Shown here piece after piece: positions 21,888-29,231 of a DNA stretch of 30,260 nt (positions are counted from its first letter, which is position 1; every line of letters begins with the position of its first letter). This stretch comes from a virus: IMG/VR virus record IMGVR_UViG_3300046501_000263, positions 1 through 30,260 of that record, one strand, 5' to 3'. The translations under genes were made by a program, and so were the position numbers. Below the pieces are notes generated by a model that did not search any database, had not been told where the DNA came from, and saw nothing but the letters and a program-made list of their open reading frames with translations.

Positions 21888-23996
21888 TTACTGCGGTTCG
21901 GGCAAAGAAAAACCCGCGCTCGGCGGGTTCTCTTCGGGTTGCTGCGGTTCTGCTACTGGCGGGCCAGGCGGCGCGCCGGGCTCGGCGGTTGCCTGCTCGA
22001 GCGGCGGCTCGTTGACCAGGTTCAGCCCGAACTCCTGCGCGATCACCTGCGATATCTGGCCCGGCATGGTCGGGTAGATGATCTTCAGGCGCTCGGTCTC
22101 GGCGCGGTACCGGTCGAGCAACAGCTTCTGCCGCTCGCCGTCCTTGTCGCCGTGCAACTGGTTGTATTCCTGACCCAGGGTCTGAAGCTGCGCCTGCGCC
22201 TGCTGAAGCTGCTGCTGCATCTGCTGCACCTCAGGCGACGCGCCTTCCTTGCCCTTGAGGTTCGGCGGCAGCGTCTTTTCGAAGCGCTCGGCCAGCTCCT
22301 CGGCCATCGGGAAGTCGGCGGCTTTCATCACCAGGTCGCCGGCCACCTGCATCACTTGCGGGTTGCGGCTGGCCATGTCGGTCAGCGTATAGAACGCCTC
22401 CTGGCGCCGGGTGCTGTAGCTCGGGCCCGAGCCGGTGCGCACGTCGTAGCGGCCGATCGCCGGGTTGAAGATCCGCTTGATCTCGTTCGTGCTGGGGTCC
22501 TGCTCCTCCCGGTATGGAACCTTCATTGCCGGGTCGATGTGCACCTCGCCATCCTTCCCGTCCTCGCCCAGTATCTGGGCGATGCGCGGCGTGTCGTAGA
22601 TCTTCGGGATCAGGTCGATCAGGATCTTCCCGGTGTACCGGATCGCGCGGGCGAGGTTGTCGCGGAAGTGGAAGGTCGCCGTGTCGCCTTTCTGCTGCTG
22701 TGCGAACTCCTGGCGGCCCGATGTTGCGTTGCCGCTGCGGCCGAGCGACGAGTCGTACTGCCCGCTGGCCATCTTCAGCTCCTCCGCGGCCACCTGCATC
22801 CCGCTCATGTACATAGGCGCGGCCACCGGAGGCTGTTGCCTCTGCGGCATCGGGATCGTGTTGCCGTTCTCGTCGAAGGCGTTGTAGGGCAGGTAGGGCT
22901 GGTTGCTCGTGTTGATGTTGTTCCAGTACTCCTCGTAGCCCTCGATCGCTTCGGCCGGCGCCAGGTACGGCTGCTTGCCCTGCAGCGCGCCGAACTCCAC
23001 GCCAGCGCTGCTCCAGTAGTTGTACATCCGTTGGGCATCCTTCATGCCGCGGGTATGGCCCTTGCGGTCGATCTCGCCATCGATTTCAAGCTCTTCGCCC
23101 ACCACCTTCACTATTGGGATGTAGCGGCCGGCCAGCTCGCGGCTGTCCAGCTGCTCACCGTCTCCAGCCAGCTTGTACCAGGTCAGCTTCGGACGTTTCA
23201 CTGGGCGCTTGCGCAGGTCATTCCGGAGCTTGTACTGGGCCTGCACGTCCGGCTGCAGCTTGGACCACAGCACCGGGTTGCCGTCGTCACCGACGATGAG
23301 CGTGTCTTCCTCGTCGGTGATCAGGAAGTATTCGCACTCGCGCACGGTGTCCTTGGTCACCCATCCGGCGCTGTCCAGGGTTTCCCAGCTGGCAGCGTTG
23401 ATGTCCGGATAGCGGCGCTGGAACTCTTCGCGCGGCACGTCGTTGAAGATCCACCCCTCCCGCGCATCCGAACCGTCCGCTTCGTTGTGGGGCCCCAGGA
23501 CCACGTTCAGCGGGTTCTTGATGCGGCGGATGAAGATCTCCTGGTCGAAGCTGTCGTCGCGCGCGTAGTCGGTCACCACGCGCCAGTAGCCGACGCCGGC
23601 GTCCACCTGGTGTTCGGTCGCGGTCTCGTAGGCCGAGTCGGCGTCGCTGTTCGCTTCGATGTGGCGGATGACGCCGTTGAGGATCTCGGCCGTTTTCTTG
23701 TCAGCGCCGCCGTCGACCGGGAACACGCGTACGGCGGGCTTGTTCTGGCGCGCCTCGTTCGTGATCTGCCGGTTGTGCTGTTTGGTCTTGTTGACCGTCA
23801 GCGCGGGGCGGGCGCCGTTCGGGTCGTTCTGCCTGGCCTTCAGCAGCGCAGGCTCCCACTGGTAGCCGTTGTCGGGGTCGGCGTTGGCGAACTTGTAGTC
23901 GGCCTTCCAGCGATCGCGTGCAGTGTTCTCGCGCTCCAGCGAACTGGCCAGGCCTTTCTTGCAACGGTCGATCAGTTTTTCGTCTGCTTTTGGCAT
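21888..23996 (-). CDS. Portal protein, P22 gp1-like (702 aa)
   Basis: Motifs throughout match the P22 portal family: ENTARDRWKADYKFAN, NGYQWEPALL, RPALTVNKTKQHNRQITNEAR, HIEANSDADSAYETA, VDAGVGYWRVVTDY, IKNPLNVVLGPH and, in the second half, YDSSLGRSGNATSGR and QKGDTATFHFRDNLARA. Length is close to P22 gp1 (725). The C-terminal region has a Gln-rich coiled coil (QQMQQQLQQAQAQLQTLGQ), as in the P22 barrel. It forms the dodecameric DNA gate at one vertex. The ATG directly abuts the terminase stop (TAAATG). Confidence 0.92.
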   Translation of the reverse strand: MPKADEKLIDRCKKGLASSLERENTARDRWKADYKFANADPDNGYQWEPALLKARQNDPNGARPALTVNKTKQHNRQITNEARQNKPAVRVFPVDGGADKKTAEILNGVIRHIEANSDADSAYETATEHQVDAGVGYWRVVTDYARDDSFDQEIFIRRIKNPLNVVLGPHNEADGSDAREGWIFNDVPREEFQRRYPDINAASWETLDSAGWVTKDTVRECEYFLITDEEDTLIVGDDGNPVLWSKLQPDVQAQYKLRNDLRKRPVKRPKLTWYKLAGDGEQLDSRELAGRYIPIVKVVGEELEIDGEIDRKGHTRGMKDAQRMYNYWSSAGVEFGALQGKQPYLAPAEAIEGYEEYWNNINTSNQPYLPYNAFDENGNTIPMPQRQQPPVAAPMYMSGMQVAAEELKMASGQYDSSLGRSGNATSGRQEFAQQQKGDTATFHFRDNLARAIRYTGKILIDLIPKIYDTPRIAQILGEDGKDGEVHIDPAMKVPYREEQDPSTNEIKRIFNPAIGRYDVRTGSGPSYSTRRQEAFYTLTDMASRNPQVMQVAGDLVMKAADFPMAEELAERFEKTLPPNLKGKEGASPEVQQMQQQLQQAQAQLQTLGQEYNQLHGDKDGERQKLLLDRYRAETERLKIIYPTMPGQISQVIAQEFGLNLVNEPPLEQATAEPGAPPGPPVAEPQQPEENPPSAGFSLPEPQ
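21911..21929 (-). terminator. Terminator-like hairpin inside the portal 3' end
   Basis: AACCCGC (21911-21917) and GCGGGTT (21923-21929) form a perfect 7-bp stem. On the - strand a TTTTTCTTT tract follows the stem. It lies within the last codons of the portal gene, before its stop at 21888, so it could act as an attenuator between portal and scaffold genes. Confidence 0.6.
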
Positions 23997-25457
23997 TTAT
24001 CCCATCCAGCCGGTCGAGCCGGTTTTCAAAGCTGGTCGCGGTTTCGCGCCCGAGGGTTTTGGTTTCTTCTTATCCCGGACCATGAAGCACATCATCAGCG
24101 CGTCGGCCATGTTCGGCGAGGGGATCTTCTTCGCGCGCATTTCGTCCTTGCTGACCAGCTGGATCATCTTCGAGCCGGCCGTGCGTTTGCGCTGCTGGCG
24201 GACCAGCTCAGTCTTGAGCTGCTGCAGGTCCTTGATCTCGCTCGACAGGCTGATCATCGTCATCGGATCGTGGTACTCGCCCTTGACCACCGCCTCGTAG
24301 GTGCGCTTGAAGCGGTCGCGCAGCAGCCACCAACCCATGGCGCGCAGGTTGCGAAACACGTCTTCGTTCAGCCGGTCCTCTTCATACTTGCCCGGCCAGG
24401 GCGAGTCGCCGGCGCCGAAGCCCTGCACATCGATGTCGCGGTCGGCGATGCGCTCCTTCAGCCCGACCTTCACGCCGGCGCCGACGCCGATGCTGTCGTA
24501 CACGATGATGTTGGACCGGTACTCGAAGGCGTCATCGAAGGTGCGCGTGATCGCGTCGTCGATGTCGCCTTCGGTCCAGCGCTTCACATCCTCGACCAGC
24601 ATGCCGTAGCGCTTTGCCACAGCCTTGGCGTCGCTGCCGCTGTCTGCCGGGTCGAAGCCAGTCACGCGGTCGCCGCGCGGCTTGTAGTTCAGCCGTTTGT
24701 GCGCATCGATGGCGGCGTCGATCCATTCGGGCTCGATGATGGAGTCCTCGTAGTCGGCATTGCACTCGCCTTCCCAGACGTGCAGGTATTTCTTGAAGTT
24801 GGTGGCCTTGTCGCGCTCCATCTCGACCCGCAGCACGTCGGGGAAGCGCGGATTGTCCCGCCACGACACCTTGCGCACATAGGTGTAGTCGTCCTCGTAG
24901 ACGCCAGGCCGGCCGGCGGCGATCTCCCTGTTGATGTGCTCGATGTACGGCAGCACGAAGCGCGTATAGGTCGGTGCGTCGGGCTCGCCCGGGTTGAAGC
25001 TGACCCAGATCTCCGAGTTCGCCTCGCGGATGGTCGGGATCAGCACCTTCCAGCTATTCTCGCTGACGTTTTCCGCTTCCTCGACCCAGACGACGTTGTA
25101 GCCGAACTTCGACTTGATCGAGGTGATGTTGCGCGCCAGGCCGACAAACTTGGCCATGGAGCCATTACGGCCGTAGATGCCGTCGTTCTGGACGTCGAAG
25201 AAATCGCCCAGGCCCAGCTTCTCGATCTTGGCCTCCAGCACGGCCTTGCTGGATTCCTCGATTGAGTTCTGGAACTCGCGTGCGCACAAAAGCTTAGTGC
25301 CGTACTGCCACATCATCCACACCAGGATCTCGGCAATCTCTTCGGTCTTGGCGCCGCCGCGGCCGCCGAACGGGACCTTGATCCGCTTCGGGTACAGCAG
25401 GAACTCGAACGCCTCGAACAGTTCAATTTCGAGCGGTTGCTCGAGCACGTTGCTCAT
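23997..25457 (-). CDS. terL: Terminase large subunit (486 aa)
   Basis: The packaging ATPase and nuclease. Walker A is GGRGGAKT (31-38), Walker B is VVWVEEAE (122-129) and the coupling motif is SFNP (153-156). In the C-terminal nuclease domain Asp269 and Asp272 (GFDPADSG) and Asp321 (VYDSIGVG) are candidates for metal-binding acids. The motif style is that of PBSX/P22-like terminases, compatible with headful packaging. Its start overlaps the small-subunit stop (ATGA). Confidence 0.92.
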   Translation of the reverse strand: MSNVLEQPLEIELFEAFEFLLYPKRIKVPFGGRGGAKTEEIAEILVWMMWQYGTKLLCAREFQNSIEESSKAVLEAKIEKLGLGDFFDVQNDGIYGRNGSMAKFVGLARNITSIKSKFGYNVVWVEEAENVSENSWKVLIPTIREANSEIWVSFNPGEPDAPTYTRFVLPYIEHINREIAAGRPGVYEDDYTYVRKVSWRDNPRFPDVLRVEMERDKATNFKKYLHVWEGECNADYEDSIIEPEWIDAAIDAHKRLNYKPRGDRVTGFDPADSGSDAKAVAKRYGMLVEDVKRWTEGDIDDAITRTFDDAFEYRSNIIVYDSIGVGAGVKVGLKERIADRDIDVQGFGAGDSPWPGKYEEDRLNEDVFRNLRAMGWWLLRDRFKRTYEAVVKGEYHDPMTMISLSSEIKDLQQLKTELVRQQRKRTAGSKMIQLVSKDEMRAKKIPSPNMADALMMCFMVRDKKKPKPSGAKPRPALKTGSTGWMG

Positions 25458-26053
25458 GCAGGCCTCACGATCTTGAAGACGGTGCCGCGCGCCGGGTTGG
25501 CGGGGCTGGCCTGCTCGGTGTCGCGCCTGTTCAGGTCCTCGATAGTGTCCTTGTTCGCGCGGAGCAGGTTCAGCGGTCCTTCCATAGCCTGATTCGCCAT
25601 TTTCTGCAGCGTGGCGTGCGCCTGTGCATGCGGCTGGGACTCGCTACCCAGCGGGTTGACGTCATCCATCTTCTGCAGCTGCTGGTTCGCCAGCATTGAC
25701 AGGCGGTGCGCCGATGCCGCGCTGATCTCGGCAGCCGAGCCGATGTGCTCGCTGATGTTGCTCAGCTTGCGCGCCAGGTCGGACACGATCACCTGCTGGG
25801 CCACCGGCAGGCCGGCGATCTGCGAGGTGATGCGCTTGCTCTCGGCGTCGGTGCGCACCTTCTCTTCGGCCAGGACGTGCAGCGGGCTTTTCCCGCTCGG
25901 TGATGCCGCCTTGCCGGGCTTGATCTTGCGGCGGATGGACGACTCGTTCACGCCGAACTCGGCCGCCAGCGCGTTGATCGACACGCCGTCGACCAGGTGC
26001 CGGCGCTCGACTTCGGCCCACTGCTCGGGAGTAAGAGAAGATTTTCGGCCCAT
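25454..26053 (-). CDS. terS: Terminase small subunit (199 aa)
   Basis: Residues 7-45 form a helix-turn-helix (TPEQWAEVERRHLVDGVSINALAAEFGVNESSIRRKI), as expected for the subunit that recognises pac or cos DNA. The rest is helical and oligomer-like (DLARKLSNISEHIGSAAEISAASAHRL) with a polar C-terminus. Coupling by ATGA to the large subunit confirms the call. In P22 the pac site lies within this gene; no pac motif can be pointed out here. GGGGGT precedes the ATG, and a palindrome lies just upstream. Confidence 0.85.
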   Translation of the reverse strand: MGRKSSLTPEQWAEVERRHLVDGVSINALAAEFGVNESSIRRKIKPGKAASPSGKSPLHVLAEEKVRTDAESKRITSQIAGLPVAQQVIVSDLARKLSNISEHIGSAAEISAASAHRLSMLANQQLQKMDDVNPLGSESQPHAQAHATLQKMANQAMEGPLNLLRANKDTIEDLNRRDTEQASPANPARGTVFKIVRPA

Positions 26054-26069
26054 CGCTACCCCCTTTCTT

Positions 26070-26079
26070 GTGATATCAC
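26070..26079. promoter_or_regulatory. GTGATATCAC palindrome upstream of terS
   Basis: A perfect 10-bp palindrome sits 16 bases before the terS start, between the terminator hairpin and the ribosome binding site. It could be a protein-binding site or part of a packaging or transcript signal. It could also be chance. Confidence 0.3.
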
Positions 26080-26089
26080 GAATAAAAAA

Positions 26090-26114
26090 CCCGCACAGGC
26101 TTGCACCTGGCGGG
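26090..26114 (-). terminator. Terminator-like hairpin upstream of terS
   Basis: CCCGC (26090-26094) pairs with GCGGG (26110-26114), and CAGG (26096-26099) with CCTG (26106-26109), with a one-base bulge and a 6-base loop. On the - strand it is followed by six T residues (complement of 26084-26089). It separates the appendage genes from the terminase-to-tail genes. Confidence 0.75.
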
Positions 26115-26157
26115 CGGAAACCACGCGCGTGGTCGCGGTGGAGGAGACAGCGGTAAA

Positions 26158-26259
26158 TCAGGAAGCAGGGCGCATGCGCATCGTGGCGCGCAGGCCCTGC
26201 AGCTGGAGCAACAGCAAGGCCCAGCGGCGCTCGTCTTCGTGGGTCATCTGGAAGTGCAT
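26158..26259 (-). CDS. 33-residue small ORF before the terminase operon
   Basis: The start has an unusually strong ribosome binding site, AGGAGG four bases before the ATG at 26257-26259. The peptide begins MHFQMTHEDERRW, continues with a leucine/glutamine-rich helix (ALLLLQLQGLRA) and ends in a basic tail. It is too short for a family call. The helix is amphipathic rather than a clear membrane span. Confidence 0.5.
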   Translation of the reverse strand: MHFQMTHEDERRWALLLLQLQGLRATMRMRPAS

Positions 26260-26267
26260 GCTGCCTC

Positions 26268-26579
26268 CTATGCGTTGACGGTAAAGCCCACGGGATCCGA
26301 AATCAGCCGCTTCGAGGCGTCGGTGTAGATCACGCGCGCCGAGTAGTCGCCGGCCTGGTCGAGGTCACCGTCCTGAAACACGTAGGTGCAGTACTTCTTG
26401 GCGGCGAACGTGCCCATGCTGGGCGTCACCAGGTCGACCATGCCGACGGTCGCCGGTGCGGTGATCTTCGTGCCATCAGGGCGCGTGATCGCCATCTGCA
26501 CCGACGTCGCCGCCGACATGTCGTAGTTGGTGTTGACGTCATAGGCGATGCCGTATTCGCCCATATTGGGGTTGTTCAT
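26268..26579 (-). CDS. Small beta-sandwich-like virion protein (103 aa)
   Basis: The ATG at 26579 overlaps the stop of the preceding gene (ATGA); the longer frame upstream is shadow sequence of that gene. The pattern is all-beta: QMAITRPDGTKITAPA, VDLVTPSMGTFAAKKYCTYVF, GDLDQAGDYSARVIYTDAS, ISDPVGFTVN. This resembles immunoglobulin-like or baseplate-type phage domains in which a ligand gradient is described as L...PDG / GDLD..G.Y. It is probably a structural or decoration protein next to the LamG-like protein. Function inferred from fold and position. Confidence 0.6.
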   Translation of the reverse strand: MNNPNMGEYGIAYDVNTNYDMSAATSVQMAITRPDGTKITAPATVGMVDLVTPSMGTFAAKKYCTYVFQDGDLDQAGDYSARVIYTDASKRLISDPVGFTVNA

Positions 26580-27793
26580 AGCAGGCTCGCTGTCTGGTTG
26601 ATTCTGTCGGGGCCGAGGTCGACCACGCCGCGCAGCGTGCTCAGGCGCATGATGGTGGCGTCGGCGAAGCGCGGTATCGCACCGGATACCGGCGCGCCGG
26701 TTGCAGCGCCGGTGATGACGTAGCTGCCCGGGGCCGCCGGCAGCCGACGTGCAACTCTGAGCGCAGCTGGCTGCCCGGTGATGGCGTAGGCGCCGCCGGT
26801 CGCCAGCAGCAGGTGGGTTGTCGCGCTTTTGACCAGGTTGGCCGGCTGGCCCGTGATCGAGTAGGCGCCAAGCGCAGCGGCCATGCGACGTGCAACCTTG
26901 AGCGCGGCCGCGTTGCCGGTCAGCCCATAGGTGCCTACGGTCGCGGTCAGCCTTCGCGCGACACGCAGGCCCGCCGGGTTGCCGGTGATCGCGTAGGAGC
27001 CTTGCGCGGCCGGGAGGGCGTAAGCGTTGCCGGCCGGTGCGGAAGCGGCCAACCAGAGGCGGCGCGCAGGTGCCTGGAAGATCTGCCAAGGGTTTGCAGA
27101 GAATGCCTGCACCTCAGCCGGCGAAAGATCCACAATCGCGCGGCCAGCCATGAGCGTATCGCTGGACGAGGTCCAGTACGTCAAATCCTCAACGAAGCTA
27201 CCGACGATGAATTTAGACGCACCGTAGTTGGTCGGGGACTCTGTAACGCTCTTGACCATGACGCCGTTGCGCCAAAACTCCATCCGGTCCTGACGACGCA
27301 CCACCACCAGGCATGTTAGCTTTCCGGCGACGAGCGCCTCGCCCGCCGTGTTCAGCGTCCCCCAGTTGTAGACCGCGCCCCAATCCGTGCCGGTGTAACT
27401 ACCAACTACGATCTCTTTCGTCCCGAGGGAACTGGCGATACCTGTGCTGTTGTTGCTGGAGCCAGTTAAGAATCCAACGTCGCCGTTACCTTTAGAGTAC
27501 AGGTCGCTCGAAGGATAGCCGATCCAGAATTCGACGAACGTCTGGGTACCGATCGCGGGCAACAGCTCCGTCTCGCGGTAACCGTTTTTTCGAAACGAGT
27601 CCGCAATACCGGCGGGTGTGGCCAGCTTCGTGGCCGTTCCCGCTACGGTCAGTGGCTTACCGGTCGCGACGTTGATCGGCAGGCTACCGAGCACGACCGC
27701 TTGCGCGGCAGCGGCAAGCCGATTGCTGCTATCGAGGCGAACACCCTGCTGTGGCTGCTGCCGAAACACCGATGGCAGGATCAGCGAGCCCAT
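26576..27793 (-). CDS. LamG-like virion protein with 22-residue repeats (405 aa)
   Basis: Residues about 35-240 read as a concanavalin/LamG-like beta-sandwich (TFVEFWIGYPSSDLYSKG, LTCLVVVRRQDRMEFWRNG, KFIVGSFVEDLTYW) ending in the usual LSPAEVQAFSANPWQIF. From about 260 to 375 there are five units of the form GxYxITGxxAxLxVARRLxA. Units one, two and four are 22 residues, the third is longer and the fifth is incomplete. Such proteins are usually adhesive or decorate virions. It overlaps both neighbours by one to four bases. The ligand and site on the particle are unknown. Confidence 0.7.
   Translation of the reverse strand: MGSLILPSVFRQQPQQGVRLDSSNRLAAAAQAVVLGSLPINVATGKPLTVAGTATKLATPAGIADSFRKNGYRETELLPAIGTQTFVEFWIGYPSSDLYSKGNGDVGFLTGSSNNSTGIASSLGTKEIVVGSYTGTDWGAVYNWGTLNTAGEALVAGKLTCLVVVRRQDRMEFWRNGVMVKSVTESPTNYGASKFIVGSFVEDLTYWTSSSDTLMAGRAIVDLSPAEVQAFSANPWQIFQAPARRLWLAASAPAGNAYALPAAQGSYAITGNPAGLRVARRLTATVGTYGLTGNAAALKVARRMAAALGAYSITGQPANLVKSATTHLLLATGGAYAITGQPAALRVARRLPAAPGSYVITGAATGAPVSGAIPRFADATIMRLSTLRGVVDLGPDRINQTASLL
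26688..27020 (-). repeat. Degenerate tandem repeat coding 22-residue units
   Basis: Five degenerate copies of about 66 bp encode the GxYxITG...VARRL units in the C-terminal part of the LamG-like gene. They are similar at protein level and less so at DNA level, so copy number may change slowly by recombination. Confidence 0.65.
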
Positions 27794-28230
27794 CAGATTA
27801 CCGTTGCCGAGACTTCAGCCGTGTTGATCGTGCCGGCGGTGAACGCCGCGCCGCTATCGTTCTTCACGACGTATTTCACGTAGGGCGGCAGCACGCCACC
27901 GAACGCTGCCGCAGTCGAAAAGACTTTCGTCTGTGCGGCCGCGTTGGAGTTCAGCGGCAGCGCGCCGACGAAGGTCATGTCGCCTTCGTCGGTTGCGTTC
28001 GCGCCGGTCTGGTAGTTCGCGCCGTCCAGCGACGCCAGGGCAAACAGCAGGGCCTGCTTATTGCCGGCCACGGTGCCTGGGGTGATGGACAGTTCGACCA
28101 ACAGGTCCAGCGGCTGGTTGGCCGTGTTGTTGGCCGCATTGGAGGTGGCATAGGCGCCATTCGCCAAGGTGGCCAGGCCGCCGACGGTAACGGCGGTGCG
28201 CGCGCCGATGGCTTGTTTAACGTTCGCCAT
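27793..28230 (-). CDS. Putative virion structural protein (145 aa)
   Basis: I take the ATG at 28230 (MANVKQAIG); a TTG two codons upstream overlaps the previous stop. The sequence is Ala/Asn/Thr-rich with likely beta strands (PLDLLVELSITPG, KQALLFALASLDG, GDMTFVGALPLNS, YVKYVVKNDSGAAF, AEVSATVI), as in capsid or tail decoration proteins. It resembles hypothetical structural proteins of betaproteobacterial phages found in the same cluster. It ends in a one-base TGATG overlap with the LamG-like gene. Confidence 0.6.
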   Translation of the reverse strand: MANVKQAIGARTAVTVGGLATLANGAYATSNAANNTANQPLDLLVELSITPGTVAGNKQALLFALASLDGANYQTGANATDEGDMTFVGALPLNSNAAAQTKVFSTAAAFGGVLPPYVKYVVKNDSGAAFTAGTINTAEVSATVI

Positions 28231-28232
28231 GG

Positions 28233-28532
28233 TCAACCCACCGCGATCAGGGAGGCGAGCACCGAGTTGACCTGGAACTGCAGGTCACCGTCGGTCGATG
28301 CGCCGGGATTGGAGGCAATCGTCGGGTTGCGCAGCACCTGCATGGCCAGTTGGCGCGGCGTGATGTTGGCGCGGTCCTGCAGGACGCGATTCGCCCAATC
28401 CATGCGCGCACTGTGGTTCGCGGTGGCGGGATCCTCGGCCGCGATGTCCTGCGCCGCCTTCCACATGGCGACTTGGCAGCGGCCCTGGAACAGCGGATCG
28501 TTCGCTGCATTGTAAATGTCTGCGTATGCCAT
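28233..28532 (-). CDS. Small virion-cluster protein (99 aa)
   Basis: The start at 28532 gives MAYADIYNAANDPLFQGRCQ; the longer open frame to 29123 crosses the terminators and another gene and is not accepted. The protein is helical (VAMWKAAQDIAAEDPATANH, RMDWANRVLQDRA, RQLAMQVLRNPTIA) with an acidic C-terminus. This pattern recurs in phage structural clusters next to LamG-like proteins. The exact role is unknown. Confidence 0.65.
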   Translation of the reverse strand: MAYADIYNAANDPLFQGRCQVAMWKAAQDIAAEDPATANHSARMDWANRVLQDRANITPRQLAMQVLRNPTIASNPGASTDGDLQFQVNSVLASLIAVG

Positions 28533-28540
28533 GATGGTCC

Positions 28541-28960
28541 TCAAGCCAGGGTGAAGACGCCAGCAGCCTGGTCGAAGTCGAGCGTGAAGGACTCGCCATC
28601 GGCTAGGGTTACCGGGGCGCCGTAGTCGTAGAAGCAGACCAGCGGGCCGCCGGCCGTGGTCGCGTTGTAGACGACCGCATAGCGGAACGGGCCGATGCTT
28701 CCGCCTGCGGCGGTGATGACCTCGTCGGCAATGACCACTTTGGCCACGCCTGCGGCCTCGGTCAGGACCACGCTGTCGAGCGCGTAGCCGCCGGCCACGT
28801 AGCCAGCACCCGCCGCGATCTGCGCGATGTCGGCCAGCACGGTGTTCGCCACGTTGGGCGCGTTGTTGGTCAGCACCGCCTTGAAGCTGTGCGAGCCAAA
28901 GTCGTGCTTCCCGCGTAGGAGCTGCTCGACGAAATCCTGAAACTTGTTGTATGAGGCCAT
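28541..28960 (-). CDS. Putative virion structural protein, first late gene (139 aa)
   Basis: It begins ASYNKFQDFVEQLLRGKHDFGSHSFKAVLTNNAPN, a start widely seen in phage structural proteins, and continues as a beta-rich domain (YALDSVVLTEAAGVAKVVI, IGPFRYAVVYNATTAGG, ESFTLDFDQAAGVFTLA). GAGGTGA lies upstream of its ATG. It is the first gene after the late promoter and its tandem terminators, hence the first to depend on antitermination. Function is inferred from pattern and position. Confidence 0.7.
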   Translation of the reverse strand: MASYNKFQDFVEQLLRGKHDFGSHSFKAVLTNNAPNVANTVLADIAQIAAGAGYVAGGYALDSVVLTEAAGVAKVVIADEVITAAGGSIGPFRYAVVYNATTAGGPLVCFYDYGAPVTLADGESFTLDFDQAAGVFTLA

Positions 28961-28983
28961 GCTGGCTCACCTCGAATAAAAAA

Positions 28984-29000
28984 GCCCGCACGAGGCGGGC
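28984..29000 (-). terminator. Second terminator of the late leader
   Basis: GCCCGC (28984-28989) and GCGGGC (28995-29000) form a perfect 6-bp stem with a 5-base loop. On the - strand six T residues follow directly (complement of 28978-28983). A further 7-bp hairpin without T run lies just upstream at 29004-29022. Confidence 0.85.
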
Positions 29001-29045
29001 AAGGCCCTGGTTGCGCCAGGGCTGGAGACACGGTTCGGAAAGCAA

Positions 29046-29078
29046 AAAGCCCCGCGTCATCGCTGATCGCAGGGCTTT
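29046..29078 (-). terminator. First terminator of the late leader
   Basis: AAAGCCC (29046-29052) pairs with GGGCTTT (29072-29078), and after a one-base mismatch GCG (29054-29056) pairs with CGC (29068-29070). On the - strand it ends in a five-T tract. It would stop transcripts about 85-115 bases after the late promoter start. Confidence 0.75.
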
Positions 29079-29122
29079 CGGTATTTTCCTTGGACGTGCG
29101 AAGGGCTCCCACTGGGAACCCA

Positions 29123-29231
29123 CTGCTGTCCGATCGGAAAATGTACTGCTGGAAATGTTGAAGTCTGGAATTTACTGCTGAGATTTCCGACTGTCAAGAA
29201 ATTTCGTTCAAGAACTCTTCTGCTGTCCGAT
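29123..29231. repeat. 12-bp direct repeat flanking the late promoter
   Basis: CTGCTGTCCGAT occurs at 29123-29134 and again at 29220-29231, on either side of the promoter. Shorter copies of ACTGCTG lie at 29145-29151 and 29174-29180; the latter ends the promoter spacer. The set may form binding sites for a regulator such as the Q-like protein. That is inference. Confidence 0.5.
29169..29197 (-). promoter_or_regulatory. Late (pR'-like) sigma70 promoter
   Basis: On the - strand a perfect TTGACA (29192-29197) is followed after exactly 17 bp by TAAATT (29169-29174). It lies just after the NinX-like gene stop and about 200 bases before the first late gene. The start would be near 29162. A -10-like TACATT at 29140-29145 follows at about +17 to +22, where Q-dependent promoters carry a sigma-dependent pause element. 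Confidence 0.7.

Noticed and set aside
21939-25265. Very long open frame (over 1100 codons) on the + strand opposite the terminase and portal genes
   Set aside because: It is antisense to two well-recognised genes. GC-rich codon use keeps stop codons out of this frame, and the translation shows only Arg/Val/Leu/His-rich shadow composition.
28233-29123. 296-codon - strand frame extending upstream of the 99-aa gene
   Set aside because: Its N-terminal two thirds run through another gene in a different frame and through the terminators. Only the part from 28532 looks coding.
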